A stretch of DNA of 64,000 nt from Panonychus citri. Taxonomy: Eukaryota; Arthropoda; Arachnida; Trombidiformes; Tetranychidae. This document shows positions 50,743-64,000 of this stretch, one piece after another. Every line of letters begins with the position of its first letter. Position 1 is the stretch's first letter. The notes under the pieces are model-generated. The model saw only the letters and a program-made list of their open reading frames with translations. It made no database searches and was not told where the DNA came from. Location: contig NW_026515547.1 of the NCBI RefSeq assembly GCF_014898815.1, positions 868,001-932,000 on the forward strand. The letters run 5' to 3'. Position numbers and translations under genes: made by a program.

Positions 50743-53700
50743 GGGAGGATGACGAAAAGAGAGTAAGGGAACAGTTGAATTTTTTTCTTTTTTTAATATT
50801 ACCTTAAACTTTCTCTCTCTCTCTCTCTCTTGTCATCACTTCCATGAAATAGAAATGTACTCAACTGAATAGTTTATTATATTACCATGTCTCGAGCTCT
50901 CTATGGGTCAAGATAGTTTCTCATTGAACTTTTTTGCTCTCTTTCCATGATCTGAGATTTTCTTGATATCTGCTCCATACATTGAGGTTTTTTTCTGATT
51001 CAGATCAACTCAGTTTATCAGAGTAAATGAGATTTACGGTTATTTGGAAATCGGCATCATCATCATCATTAGAATCAGAATCAGTATCAGAGTCTTCAGA
51101 TTGTTATTGTTCTTGGTAAGTAAGAGTCAAGGAATAAGAGATTAAGATGATAAAGGATGACTAAGAAAAAAAGAAAGAGAAAAAGAGAGAAATAATTTCA
51201 TTTTGAAAAATGATAAGGTAAATGATTGAGAATAAGAGGGAAGACGATTGGAAAACTATGGAAAATGGGTTAGAATTGAAGAAATCGAGAGAAAAAATCT
51301 TGGAATTCAAAAGACTGGAAAGAAACCAGTCAAGAACAGAATCTTCGGCCTCTATATCGAGCATCGAATTATAAAAAAAAAGTTCTAACATCGAAAGAAA
51401 TGGAAAATAATACCATCTCAACTCGATCAGAACTCTTTCTTTCTCTTCTTTTTATTAGAACAAAGAAAAAGAAACTTAAATTAATCTTGGAATCGAAATC
51501 AAGGATAAAACATCATCGGATAATCAATCAGTAAATTTCATTCTAAATCATCATTATCTTCATCTTCTCCCTCCTCAACCCTACCCCAATCTTGATCAAC
51601 ATAATCGATATCATTATTCAATCAGAATAAAAGTTAATTGTTCTGATGAGTTAAATGAAACAATTCAATTATTGGAATACAATGTAATTAATAATCAATA
51701 CTACTCATTATTTTTCATCATCTCAAGGAGCAGAGAAAAAGTTAATATAAATTGATAATGATAATTGTTGTTCGGTAACAATTAATTATTTATATAAATT
51801 GAACTCAGATTAATAGTTGTGACAGGAAGAGGAAATACAGATTTATCCTGAATTTAACGATAACAAGAATGAGTAGTTGATAAATTTATTGAACTTCTTG
51901 TAAGAGATTGTAAAAAAATTATAAAATATTGAATATTTTTCATTCCCTCTTCACTAAGGCCACTCCCAACTCTCATAAAATCATATCTACATCTTCATCT
52001 TCACCGTGATCATCATGATTCTGGTTTATTTTTGTTCATTCTCAGCATTTTCATCATTAACCATCATCGATTCAACGACGTACTTATTGCTTTTATATTA
52101 CTTTTTCTCTCTCTCTTTTTTATCCTCCTCCATCACCTCAACCCTCCTTATCTTTATCCTTATCCTCATCTTCTCTGTTTGATTGGGTTGATCATCGTTC
52201 TGAAGATGAAAAGATTGAAAACAAAAGGAAAAAAAAAGTTACCCAAAATCTGCCGATCCATAGATTTTGCATGATAATCAATTAGAAGATGAGTTTGTTT
52301 CATCATCATAATAATCTTTCTTTAAGAATCTCTCTCATTCTCTTTCTTTCTCGCTTTTTTCTTCCTTCAGCCATTTACCCCACTCTGTTTCTTTCTCTCA
52401 CTCACCCCCTCTTCTTAGTAAATATTGATTATCGAAAATCGATGTCAGAACAAAAATTATCTGATCCATCAAAGAATGAGAAAGATGAAGATGGAATAGG
52501 CATCGTATCGTAAAAACTTGGACTCTACTGATAGAAGATGAAGATGATAAGTGCGAAAGAAAGAGAGAAAGAAAAGGAGTGGCAAGGGTAAGAAAGAGGA
52601 AGAGAGAGAGAGAGAAGATGAGAAAAAAAGGATAAAGAAAATGAAGAAGATGAAGAAGATGAAGAGAGAAAGTGAAAAAAAGGACATACAAGAACAACTT
52701 CAATATCGATATTTCCGCTTTACTGATCAACCCACCAAAGTGAACTAACATGGTGAAAGTATTGGAACCAGAACAAGGAAAAAATTATACATTGAATACC
52801 TTTGAACAAAGACTTAACGAGATGAAGATGAAGTTTTGTGATAAAGAACAAAGATGATCATCGATGATGATAAGCATAAGAGAAAGATGATTACGTTACA
52901 GAGAGAGAGAGACAAAAAAGACATCGAATTGTGACCTCAATTTCCGATTGTATCGATGAAGCAGAAAACGATAAGATGACATTGATATAATAGATAATCA
53001 TATTTACTATATTATTAGTATTTGTTATGTTTTATTATCAATTGATATTTGGGATTATTGGGAAAAAAATGATAAGAGTGATGATGAGGATGCTAAACGA
53101 TGAACATACCACAGGACATTATGTTAGCTACATGATTTTAGTTCAGGTTGAACTTTTTTTCCTTCTCTTTGGAGAAAAAAAAAGAAAAAAATTTTATCAC
53201 TTCTTGATGATGATGATGAACTCGAGATGATAAAGGTGAAACAAAAGTGTGATAATAATGAATAATAAAAAAATGATAAGAAAGATGAAGATGCTATTAT
53301 CTAAAAGTGATAAGATTGAACCTTTCGTGCCGAAAAAGAAACTGTTTGTGACTTTGTAATGATTGAAGATAAATGTTCTAGAACTCAAACTCGAACTTGA
53401 GCTCGAACTTTCAACTTTCTTTTTTATCTTCTAAGCACATGAAGTTAATATTTTTACCAATAATATTTATCTTCTCATGATCATCATCAATTGTATCATG
53501 AAATCAATGATGGAGTAACAGTCAATCAAAATGAATTTAGAGTGAGAGTGAAAATGAAACAAAAACATTGATCAATTCATTTCAATTTGAAATGAAATTA
53601 ATTCAACAATTAACCTTGGAAAACGTAATAAGTTAATTGTTTAATATTAATTGAAGGATGAAAAATTATATTAAAACCAAGAAAACAATATAATTAATCA

Positions 53701-54398
53701 CCTTGTAATTAACCTTTACAGTTGACCTTAATTTCCGTGTAAGGTTAACACATTAACTAAATATTATTGTTACCATTTATCACTATTATCACATTTACCG
53801 TTATATTCAGGGTCCATCTTGAACCATGAGGATAACCATGGTTAAGAATCTGAATCAATCTGAGATTTGATCTTCTATCTTTCTCAGTGTATATTTATCA
53901 TCCAAAGATTAAATAAATCTCTTTATCTCTCTCTCTCTCTCTCTCTCATCTTCACATCTTTCCTTTCATCATGATGATCATCATGTTCATCATCATCTAC
54001 TGACAGTGTTTCCATCATGGCAATTTGATAGTAACCTCTTCATATAACATTATCTGTATTAATAAATAACCTTTGCCTTCATCATTCTCATCATTATGAT
54101 GATCATGATTAAGATGATGATGTGGATGATCAACTTAATCTATTTCATCTCATTTCCAATCATCTATCAATCAAATTGTAACAACTAAAAATCTTTTACC
54201 ATCACCATCATCATCTATCAACAAGCTTTTCAACTTTTCGCCTTCTTATCATCTAACCTAATCATCTGATTCTTGTTGTTTACTTTAACAAGTATTACAA
54301 TTGATCAAATAATAGAAAAACAATTAATCCATTTTACCGAAAATTGGAACATGAATACATCGAGTATTAGTTTGGAACTTTTTTCTTCGATTTCAACA

Positions 54399-54401
<3 letters not shown>

Positions 54402-54432
<31 letters not shown>
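54402..54432. repeat. (CT)n microsatellite
   Basis: A perfect CT run of about 31 bp. Confidence 0.94.
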
Positions 54433-54434
<2 letters not shown>

Positions 54435-57400
54435 TACCTTTCAACTTAGAGAAGAGTAAAAAAGTAACATTATTTGTCTACATTAATGGTTGACATTCAA
54501 ATCTCATTGTTAATTCAATTAACTCACTTAATGCATCATAATCGTAAACATTGATCATCAGGTGAATCTTTCAGTTGATGATTTTTATCATGAAAATTTG
54601 ATCATCATCGTCAATATATATATTATTCAATCTTCATCATCATCAACTATTTAACTTGAAGATATTATAATGTTAAGGGTTACTTTTTATTCCTCATCCA
54701 CATTATCAGAATTTTCATTCCAATCTTCATGAAATCATTTTTATCATCATGAGCGGAAGTAGAACACCAGATTTGCAAGTTGCTTTTATTAGAGTAAAAA
54801 AAAGAAATTCAAATAATGATGAAAATTTCTCAATTCGAACAAATTTCTCTCTATCTTTTTCTCTATTCTTAACAATCGCCATGGTAATAAACTAGAACAT
54901 CATGTTAACACTTTAATGTCTCAGAGATGATCTTTAACTTTACTTCCGTTTCCAATGATAATAATTAATCGACATTCATGTTCATTCATAAAAATTTTAA
55001 CCATAGAACTTTTTTCTCCACCTCCTTTTGCTCATCATTAATCTCACCCACTCACCATGTTAATCAAATGTTAATAATCATTTTCCTCCTCCTTTATCAT
55101 CAATTACAATCACGATGAAACAATAGTATTTACAATCGGTATTGTTATCATTGTTATCGTTAATTATCACGATTGTCTATCATCCTATTGTTATCGGTTG
55201 ATTATTGAACAACTAAAATTTGGAAGCTTGATTGTAACGGAAAAATAAAATAGCAATAAAAACAATTGGCTTAGATTTTAAGTAATAAAAATAATATTAA
55301 TAATAATAATTTTCTTCCTATGGAAAGAGCATAAAAAGTCTAAATAAATCAATTCTAATTCAATTTTAGTGTCAGTGTATGTCTATGATTAGTAGATTTC
55401 CCTTGATCGATAGTAATTAATTTCCAATAGTCGATGATATTTGAACTCTCCTGATCTCTTCTGAACTTTACACTCAACTATTAGACTCAAAGAAAGTGAT
55501 AACATTTGTAATAAGCCAAAGTGGATTGAGTGACGGCGGAAGAAAAAGTTTCATTCAGAATAACATGTTCATGAGATTTAATTTTTGTTCCAATTCAGTT
55601 TATCGCAATCAAATTGTGTAATATTATTCAATCAATAATATCATGAGTTCTTACTCTCTCTCACACACTTTCTCTCTTTCTTTCTCTCTCTCTCTCCATG
55701 GATGAAATCACTTTCTACATGATGATAATCATCATCATCTCCCTGATCATCTTTCGTAAAATATTAACATGAAATAAGTGAAAAAATTTTAATACAAAAA
55801 AAATGACATAACATGTATTTCCACTTGGCCAATCTTAATATGATCATTTTTATCTTCCTAATTTTCATCTTTCATCATCATCCTTAAACCAAGATTAAAC
55901 TTCATCTTGCTCATCTTTAGCTCTTTATCCATCCATATTTTTTTCCTCATCTTCCTCATCAATCCAATAATCGTATATGTATGTGGATGAAGATAAAAAA
56001 AAACCTCTAACTTTTTAAGTTCATTGAACAAAACAACAACGACAACAACAACTACTTTTTTTTATCCTCATCTTTATCCCTGATCATTTTTATCTTTATA
56101 TAAAGATGATGAATCTTCAATGATTGACCTACATTCACATGAAGATAAAAACTTTTTCCCATTCCCCATGTTTCCTTATTTCAGATTAAAGATGAACACA
56201 CAAATATATATAATCATATAGTGAGAAAAATTATATATATATCATGGAGGAAAAAAAAATGTATCATGTATCAATGGTGAAGAGAATCATCATCATTATT
56301 ATTACAGTTATCATCTTAATCAAAAAATATAAGACAAAGAAGATGATGAAAAAATCTTCCTCATCTTCCCATTGAATAGAAAGACATTAATAACATTGTT
56401 AACTATTCCCAATTGACATTCAGTAAACCATTAACATGGTACCATGAATGCTAATAATGTATCATCATTATCATTAACCTTATCTCATGTTGATTGTTAT
56501 TATCATTAGTTGATCAAAATGTTTAAATGTCAAAACATTTTGTATCTTCCTGTATATTTGTATATGAATTAGTTTCTCTGTTGTTATTATATTATATATA
56601 TCAATGAATGAATATAATTATTCATCATTTACATGAATATACTGAAAGTCAAATAGTCTTATGGAATCTTTTCTCAGAGTAATCAATGTTAATTGTTGGT
56701 AAATTATTCAATCCCAACAATTAAGATAAATGATTCATTCCAAAGGTATTGTTGTGTAAATATTGTTTACTTTTGATCATTTTGGTCAAAGTTAATTGTT
56801 CAGTTGGATATTTACTTTTGGTTCAGTCAAATGTTCATCATGGTTGATCATGAATTGGATTACAATTTGATTTTTGTTTTTGTTTACTCTTTGATTGGAA
56901 TTGAAAATTATCATGTAATCTGATATTAAACTTTAGATTGTTAAATGAGATCATTTCATGTAGGAAAGTGGGAGTAAATTCACCATGAAATTTCGTAATA
57001 ATCTGATAACTGAGCGAAAGGAAAAGAATAGGAGATGAAAAAAAAATGGAACTTTTTGATTTTCTCTCATTTTTTATAACCTTGTATTCAGATGATGATT
57101 ATTTTCTGTTCAATGTTGAAATTTAAGATTTATTTTTCTTTTCCAATTGTGATTCTGAATTTCATGATGATTGTGAGCTGGGAAATTTTTTTCATCGTTA
57201 TAATTTTTCGAGTTTTTTTTTCTTTGATTAAATTTAATTCAATTGCGATTCGTTGCAATTTAATGTCTGTCATAATCTTATTAAGTTAACACTTGATATC
57301 CATTTGTCATTAATATCATGGATGATTATTGTGATCATCAGATAGCATTTTGATCATCACAATTTCATAGATTCAATTTGAGTCCGTTACTTTTTTTTAC

Positions 57401-57805
57401 TAGTTTTCAAGTTGTTTAATTTATCATGAACATGGTGCTAGTGAAAATGAAAACCTCAAGCCTTGAACTGGAAACTTTTGATTCATTATTATCAATACCA
57501 TGTATCAATGTGTAAGTGATAGGTTCATTCAATGAAATAATTTTCATCATCAATGTGATGGTGATAAAAGATAAATAAGAATGAACCAATTGGCTTTCAA
57601 TGGGAGAGAGAGAGAGAGAGGGGTTAGTGCTGGTGGATCAGTGGATGGATGGGTGGATAAGATTGAATTTAGAATTCTCAAGATTGAGAAGATTTCGATA
57701 TTTTCTGTTCGAAATGAAAGAAGAACGAAGAAAAATTTTTCTTTTTCTCTCTTTATTTTCTCCAATGAGAAATCTTTTCTTACTGAAAGAATACGATTCT
57801 TTTAT

Positions 57806-57808
<3 letters not shown>

Positions 57809-57847
<39 letters not shown>
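57809..57847. repeat. (CT)n microsatellite
   Basis: A perfect CT run of about 39 bp. It creates the Ser-Leu repeat in overlapping frames. Confidence 0.95.
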
Positions 57848-57850
<3 letters not shown>

Positions 57851-59187
57851 AATAGGTAATGTAATAATAATAATGATGATGATGATATTAGATTTGCACA
57901 TAAGAGAGAAAGAAGAAAAAAAAATTATCCACAGAATTTGCAGATTTTTTCTTATTCAATGATACATATTATTTGATTATTTGGTTATGATATCATGATG
58001 ATGATATATAATAGATAAAAATATTTATCCCCCTTTTTTCATATATGATTATATTATCAAGAGATAAACGATGGAGAAAATGAAAGTATGTAAGAGATGA
58101 TGATGATGAGGATGAAGATCTGAAATCTGATTCCTTGGAGGAGAAACTGAGTATTATCATGATATTGATGATGGTGATCATCATTTGGGAGGATAAATTC
58201 AACTATCGATAGAAATACATATAAATTATTATATATTAACAATGGTTGATACTTATCTTCAGCATTATTTTATCATCATCCTTTATATTAGAACAATCTA
58301 TTTAACAATTTTTTTTTTCGAAAAAAAAATTATCATCAGAAAAAAGTAGATGAAGTTATCAAGTTTAATTATCTTATTGTTGTTATTTACCTCGAGTTTT
58401 TTTCTGGTGAGTATTTGGTGATGAAGATTAGTTAAAGGATGATGATAAATAGTGAGTATGCTTGTGTGTGTGAGAGAGAGAGAGAGAGAAAGGATAGAGT
58501 GAAAAGGTCAACTGGACATTGTCAAATTGTTATGTCAACTTGATAATCCAGCTTTAAATTGAATAAAGATCAACAAAAGTTTTGCCCTTTGCTATGAAAA
58601 GTCATTTTTAACACCATCAGAATTGCAGAAAGAGAGAGATGATGATGATGATGATAGAAAGAAAGAAAGAAAGAAAGAGAAAATTTAAGATTCAATATAT
58701 TGACCTTAAAATCGATTGAGAATAAGGAGAAAATAAGAAGAGGGTGAAAAAGGAGATGTAATTTTTCAGACTAAAAGGAGGAGGTTTTTGGGTATAGAAT
58801 GTTGTTGTTGTTGTTGTTGGATGAGGATGAGGATGAGGATGAGGATGATAATGTTGTGAAAGAAGGAGAGATGGATAAAGGATGGGCATTGGATATGGAG
58901 CATGGTAGTGGTGACGATATGAAGATGAGGATGAGGAAAGTAATGTTGACATCACTTATTTGGTTCCTTTTTCCGACAGACTGAACTGAATAAGATGAAT
59001 GAAACAAAAATGTTGTTTGTTGTTGATGTTGATGTTATACCAAACTCTTGAGTCATTGTTCATGCTTTGATTCATATTAGCTCTCCTTGATCATCATCAT
59101 CAACATCCCACTTCTTTATCATCATCTTCATCCATTTGAAAGAAACATTTTCACTCCCAGTTAACTGTTCTGATATCTATCCCATTG

Positions 59188-59236
59188 GATACAAATGATA
59201 CTTTATATATACTAATACATATAAAGTATTTGTATC
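59188..59236. repeat. Imperfect inverted repeat (hairpin)
   Basis: GATACAAATGATACTTTATA pairs with TATAAAGTATTTGTATC; 18 bp can pair with a three-base bulge (GAT) and a loop of about 10 bases. There is no associated gene. Confidence 0.7.
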
Positions 59237-60388
59237 AACGAATATGAGAAATTTATTTCCCTCCTTGAGAATTTTCTTTAAAAATTTCAACATGATTACA
59301 ATCAAATAACTCACCCAAATACGATTATCAACTAATAGTTGATATGAAAAAATTCTGTAAGAACTTTTCTCTCTCTCTCTCTCTCTTTGTTTATCTCGGT
59401 CTTTTATGAAATTGATGAAGAAAAAAATTCGAGAAGGAGAAACAATTTCTTTAATAGAAAACTTTTTTTCTTCTCCTTCATCATTATTCAAAAGTATCTT
59501 TCCTCTCCCCATCAATGTAGATTTGTCATCTATAATTTCATGGAAATGAACTTGTTCACTGATTATCATCACCATGATAAGTTGTTGTTAATCTTCACCA
59601 GGTTATCATGTTCATTGACATGATCTTTTTTGCCGATAATCTTGAAAATCAGTTTCATCTCCCTTCCCCAAAATGATCAAGATGATTATATTAATATATG
59701 ATATTCTGGATTATAATACTAAATTCTGGCGTTTTTCATCCTCATCATGAATTCATCATCAAAATATCATCTTACCCTGAAACTTATCTCGTTTTTATCC
59801 AAAACATTTCCATCATCACCTTGTTTCTTTTTTGAAGGTTCTGTTTTTTTCTTCCACAGGAAAATTTGAATATCTTTATCAACCCTCACATTAGCAAAGT
59901 TCCCAATCTAACCTCTTATCCTTTATCCATATAATATTTGGACATGGGAATATAATCATGTTAAGAATTTTCTCTTTCCAGAATTTGTAATTTTGTTTTT
60001 TTCCTTACGTTGGAAAACGTTTTATTCCTGATATTTTATTGTATGCTAATAGTTTTATACTCAAGTGAAAGTAAACTCAAGGTGAAAAATGGGAGGAAGA
60101 GGGTGGAAAAAGATTCCACTTCCATGGTAATATACAATTCATATATTTGACTAGAGTTTAGGTTACCTTAACCACCATCACCTTAACCTCATTTATCCTC
60201 CTTTTCCTCCTCCTCTTCTCACTATTTCATCATTATCTCCATCGACACTATTACTTTCCTCTCAACTTCATGAAAAGAAACCAATAGATTCCATGATAAC
60301 TGAATAAAATATCATATTCGCATTTTGTTTGTCCAAAAAGCATTAAAATAGAATCAAAAATTCCCAAATTTTTTCGACTTTATCTTCG

Positions 60389-60420
<32 letters not shown>

Positions 60421-61003
60421 AACAAACTTTACCTTCAAGCATTTGTTGCTGTTACTCTCATGAAGATATTATGATGATTTGGGAGATCAGAGTTTCATCT
60501 GATGGAAAATGTTTCATTCAGAACTTTTGATAAAATAACTTTCCCCCTTTCTCATTGATATTTTACATTTTTTATATTCCTCTTGCAAAGAGATCAAACC
60601 ATTTTGACATAAAGTATTCAAATGGAGATGATGATGATTATGATGAGGGTGGTAATGATGATGATGTGATAAAGCAATTTATCAATCATAAATTGTGACA
60701 GGAATTTTTTCATCTAATATAATTTATGTATCAAATGAGATTTGAAATGATTCTCATGAAGAAAATAAAAAAAACTATTTTCAATTTTCTCTTCCTCTTC
60801 CTCTTTTTCAATTTCAATCGATGAATGAAAAAACAACTTGAGATTGAAAGTTTGGATTACAATTTGTATGTGTAGAGATTGAAATTTGAATAACAATTAA
60901 ATGCAAATTGATTGTTGTTTGTGATGAAGTTGAGCTTAAGGTTAATTGTGATTGAGTTTTGATTTGCTGTTATTGGGCGAAAATGATAAGGTGATGATGA
61001 TTC

Positions 61004-61006
<3 letters not shown>
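60421..61006. repeat. Tandem duplication, copy A (586 bp)
   Basis: The unit begins AACAAACTTTACC straight after a CT run (60398-60420) and ends GATTCTTGTTTC at the next CT run. It matches copy B over its whole length; the only difference I see is six extra bases (a CTTCCT unit) near 60790-60805. It has no coding content. Confidence 0.93.

Positions 61007-61060
<54 letters not shown>
61007..61060. repeat. (TC)n microsatellite between the tandem copies
   Basis: A CT run of about 54 bp that separates the two copies and probably mediated the duplication by misalignment. Confidence 0.94.
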
Positions 61061-61063
<3 letters not shown>

Positions 61064-61640
61064 AAACTTTACCTTCAAGCATTTGTTGCTGTTACTCTCA
61101 TGAAGATATTATGATGATTTGGGAGATCAGAGTTTCATCTGATGGAAAATGTTTCATTCAGAACTTTTGATAAAATAACTTTCCCCCTTTCTCATTGATA
61201 TTTTACATTTTTTATATTCCTCTTGCAAAGAGATCAAACCATTTTGACATAAAGTATTCAAATGGAGATGATGATGATTATGATGAGGGTGGTAATGATG
61301 ATGATGTGATAAAGCAATTTATCAATCATAAATTGTGACAGGAATTTTTTCATCTAATATAATTTATGTATCAAATGAGATTTGAAATGATTCTCATGAA
61401 GAAAATAAAAAAAACTATTTTCAATTTTCTCTTCCTCTTTTTCAATTTCAATCGATGAATGAAAAAACAACTTGAGATTGAAAGTTTGGATTACAATTTG
61501 TATGTGTAGAGATTGAAATTTGAATAACAATTAAATGCAAATTGATTGTTGTTTGTGATGAAGTTGAGCTTAAGGTTAATTGTGATTGAGTTTTGATTTG
61601 CTGTTATTGGGCGAAAATGATAAGGTGATGATGATTCTTG
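61061..61640. repeat. Tandem duplication, copy B (580 bp)
   Basis: The second copy of the unit, followed again by a short CT run (61641-61658) and then unrelated sequence. The near-identity points to a very recent event or to an assembly duplication. Confidence 0.93.
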
Positions 61641-62623
61641 TTTCTCTCTCTCTCTCTCATCTTCTTGGGATGGGATGAACTTGATTAGGAAGAGGAGGAG
61701 TGATGAGGGTGAAGAAAAGGATGAAATGAGGAAAAAAAGATGATACTGATGATGAAGATGATGAAGATAATGATAACAATAACACTTCCTTCCGGTTGGA
61801 TGAGAGTGAATGAAGATAATAGAAAGAAGTGAAGATGATGATAATGAAGGATAAAGATGTAGTAGACATTTTGGATGAGTGGATATCATGATGATCATGA
61901 AAATCTGACTCAACTTTTTCATCTTACTATTACAAGAAACTGATTATAATGTTATTTATATTGAATAGTTTCCAATAAGGTTGGAACTTTTTTCCTACCT
62001 CTTTCGCTCCAATGAAATAGTCAATTTCAGATTTGACATCATGAATTCATGGTGATTCAAGATTAGAGTAAAATAATACATATCATTGTAAGTGAGTTGT
62101 AGGAGAAGAGAGAGAGAGAAAGAAATAACTGCGAGTAAGATGAAACTTCATATCAGTTCAATGATAAAGGAAAAAGTTTTTCAATTCCATGATAATGTTA
62201 TGAATGAACACAGAGAAAAAATTTCATTTCAAGACAGAGAAACCGGAAACGGAATGATGGTGAATTCATTGTGAGAGTGATTAGATAAGGGAGTTACCGT
62301 AGAGTAGATAAAAAAAAGTTTTAGATGTAATGAGAATTCCCATGAATCAGATCTTTTAAATGATGATGATCATCATCATGGTTAGTTGTTTGTAATGATG
62401 ATGATGGAAAAAGATGATTCAGTAAAAAGAGAAGATGAAATAATGAAGATGAGAGAGAGAGAAAAAAATTCTGCATCCATTCTTGTTCCTCTTTTTTTCT
62501 CCATCTCTTTTCAGATTCTGATGATTAAAGGGATGAATATGATGATGATGAGAACGATGATCATCATGATGTGGAAGATGATAAGGGATGATGATGGCAA
62601 ATGATGAACGATCTGACCGTTTT

Positions 62624-62628
<5 letters not shown>

Positions 62629-62660
<32 letters not shown>
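62629..62660. repeat. (CT)n microsatellite
   Basis: A perfect CT run of about 32 bp. Confidence 0.94.
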
Positions 62661-62664
<4 letters not shown>

Positions 62665-64000
62665 GAAAATCATCCCTACTCATCATTATCATTATCATCA
62701 TCTTCCCTTCAGACGATAGTCTTTTTTGCTCGATTTTCTATCGAAAATTCTGTTTATAATAAAGAATAAATTGTCATCATGTTCTCATTGATTTTTCTCT
62801 TTTTTTCTATCCTTCCAACTTCTCTAACATGATGATGATGATGATGGTAATGATAATGATGATGATGAACAAGGATGAAGATGAATGAATGAATGGGAAA
62901 ATTGTGTCTAACCATTGATTAACCGGTAAATTGAACATGAATTTCAACACAGAAACCTCAATAAATTCATGTAACATGGTTTTTTCACCCAAAGTCTTAT
63001 TCCATGACAATCGTTAACTTTTCATCTCACCATCAGAATCATCATGAAACATTCAAGAAAACTTTTCCCAACTCAATTTCGTTTTCATTATATTCACACT
63101 TTCTCATTAGCAGTTATATAATATTTTTAATTCAATTTTCATGAGGAAACAAATTGAGTCCATTTAGTTGGATTTATAATGTTAACAAGATTTTTTTTTA
63201 TTCTTCATTATCTCAACTTGATGGGATAAGATCATGAATTATGATGATGATCATTTTTTGATATCCTCTTGTTAATGAGCAAATTTCAAGGAAAGTGATT
63301 ATGATATTATCGTTGATAATAATAATATTATTATCGAACTGTATTGAATCATCATCGCATCATTTCAAATAATCAGATGATTATGATGAACATGATCACC
63401 ATTGAGCAACCGATAGATATTGAGATTCTCATGCTCAGAGTCACCATAATCATCATCATTACTTTAACCATTATTATCATGATGATAATGATTCTGAGAT
63501 GAATTCAGATCATCATTTCCAGAGCATCAACTTCATTTTGTCAGTGTATTTCATAGTTACATGGATAAGGCAAAAAAAAACATAGAAAATAAAATAAAAA
63601 TCAATGTGATTAGCTGGTCAGTTTAAAGATGATTCTTACATGGTGATGACCATCATCATGATGATGATCATCTTTTTTTATCCTTAACGATCTCAGATGA
63701 AGATAATTAGACAAAATAATAGTAAAGAAGAAGAAAATAAAATAGAAATTTGTTTCAACTCGAATCATTGAGAAGTCTTTTCGCCTACATGATGATGATG
63801 ATGAGAATTGTCATCATCATCATCATGAGCTAACACCTTAATGGGACAATATATTGTAATTGATTGTTGCTCTTGTAACATCATAATTATCCTCAACATG
63901 ATGATTAACTAATTGTACATTATTATCAGTTTGAGAGTTTAAAGTTATCAAAGACGATGAATAAAATTTATCATTCCATTTGATGTTATCTGTTATGATT

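Larger units (their letters stand above)
46706..64000 (+). other. Presumed first coding intron of the SLC4A11-like gene (over 17 kb)
   Basis: I looked for the next SLC4A11 exon (rest of the cytoplasmic domain and the membrane helices) and found none up to the right edge. The sequence is triplet-rich, with microsatellites, a tandem duplication and short hairpins. Open frames such as 52398-52751, 57581-57962, 58692-59007 and 61491-61922 are repeat-driven. Two acceptor-like sites, TTCTGATTCAG at about 51003 and TTTCTTCCACAG at about 59860, are followed by short open stretches that show no match to the family. Confidence 0.5.

Noticed and set aside
51004..51115. A possible SLC4A11 exon after TTCTGATTCAG with a GTAAGT donor
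   Set aside because: The open frame is Ile/Arg-rich from ATC/AGA repeats and does not resemble the family.
59861..59940. A possible terminal exon after TTTCTTCCACAG
   Set aside because: About 24 codons, then a stop. There is no similarity to SLC4A11 and no upstream partner.
61491..61922. A 143-codon minus-strand frame sharing its C-terminus with 60857-61078
   Set aside because: The shared part is just the tandem-duplicated non-coding unit; the rest is triplet repeat.
1..64000. Search for tRNA, rRNA, CRISPR or bacterial-type operons
   Set aside because: No tRNA boxes, rRNA words or regularly spaced repeats were recognised by eye. The spliced genes show this is eukaryotic DNA. A tRNA or covariance-model scan would be needed to exclude small RNA genes.

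Overview
This is a window of an AT-rich, intron-containing eukaryotic nuclear genome. The animal is an arthropod, most likely a chelicerate and perhaps a mite. The support is two beta integrins with the short C-x-x-C specificity loop that I associate with insect betaPS-type subunits, and an SLC4A11-type transporter exon. The exact taxon cannot be fixed by eye. Non-coding DNA is dominated by GAT/ATC triplet runs and (GA)n/(CT)n microsatellites. These create many long but meaningless reading frames (poly-Ser, Leu, Ile, Met, Arg-Glu).

Layout. (1) 1-469: the last coding exon of a farnesyl pyrophosphate synthase gene on the plus strand, continuing from the left edge. (2) 3200-10002: two complete integrin beta genes in head-to-tail tandem on the minus strand. 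I rebuilt both exon by exon with matching intron phases: 824 aa (4 coding exons) and 800 aa (3 coding exons). FPPS and the integrin pair converge across about 2.7 kb. (3) 10003-14641: a non-coding stretch between the start of integrin copy 2 and the next plus-strand start. (4) 14642-14771: a probable first coding exon of an unrecognised plus-strand gene. Phase-compatible candidate exons lie at 32229-32297 and 33531-33562. (5) 29338-29924: a 587-bp non-autonomous DNA transposon (26-bp terminal inverted repeats, TTA target duplication). (6) 40762-41088: a 327-bp solo LTR with a CTTTC target duplication, TATA box and polyA signal. (7) 45473-46705: the N-terminal coding exon (411 codons) of an SLC4A11-like membrane transporter on the plus strand; the rest of that gene must lie beyond a very long first intron. 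(8) 46706-64000: presumed intron, with a 580-586-bp tandem duplication at 60421-61640 and many microsatellites.

The most striking biology is the integrin pair. A block of about 1.18 kb (395 amino acids, from the end of the betaI domain through the hybrid, EGF and start of the tail domain) is identical in protein between the two genes and differs only by about 14 synonymous bases. The PSI domain, the front of the betaI domain, the membrane segment and the cytoplasmic tail have diverged strongly. This is the pattern expected of gene conversion homogenising the stalk of two receptors whose ligand-binding head and intracellular tail have become different. Copy 2 has lost the ADMIDAS aspartates and the first NPxY asparagine, lacks one intron found in copy 1, and carries an 87-bp intron that can be read through in frame.
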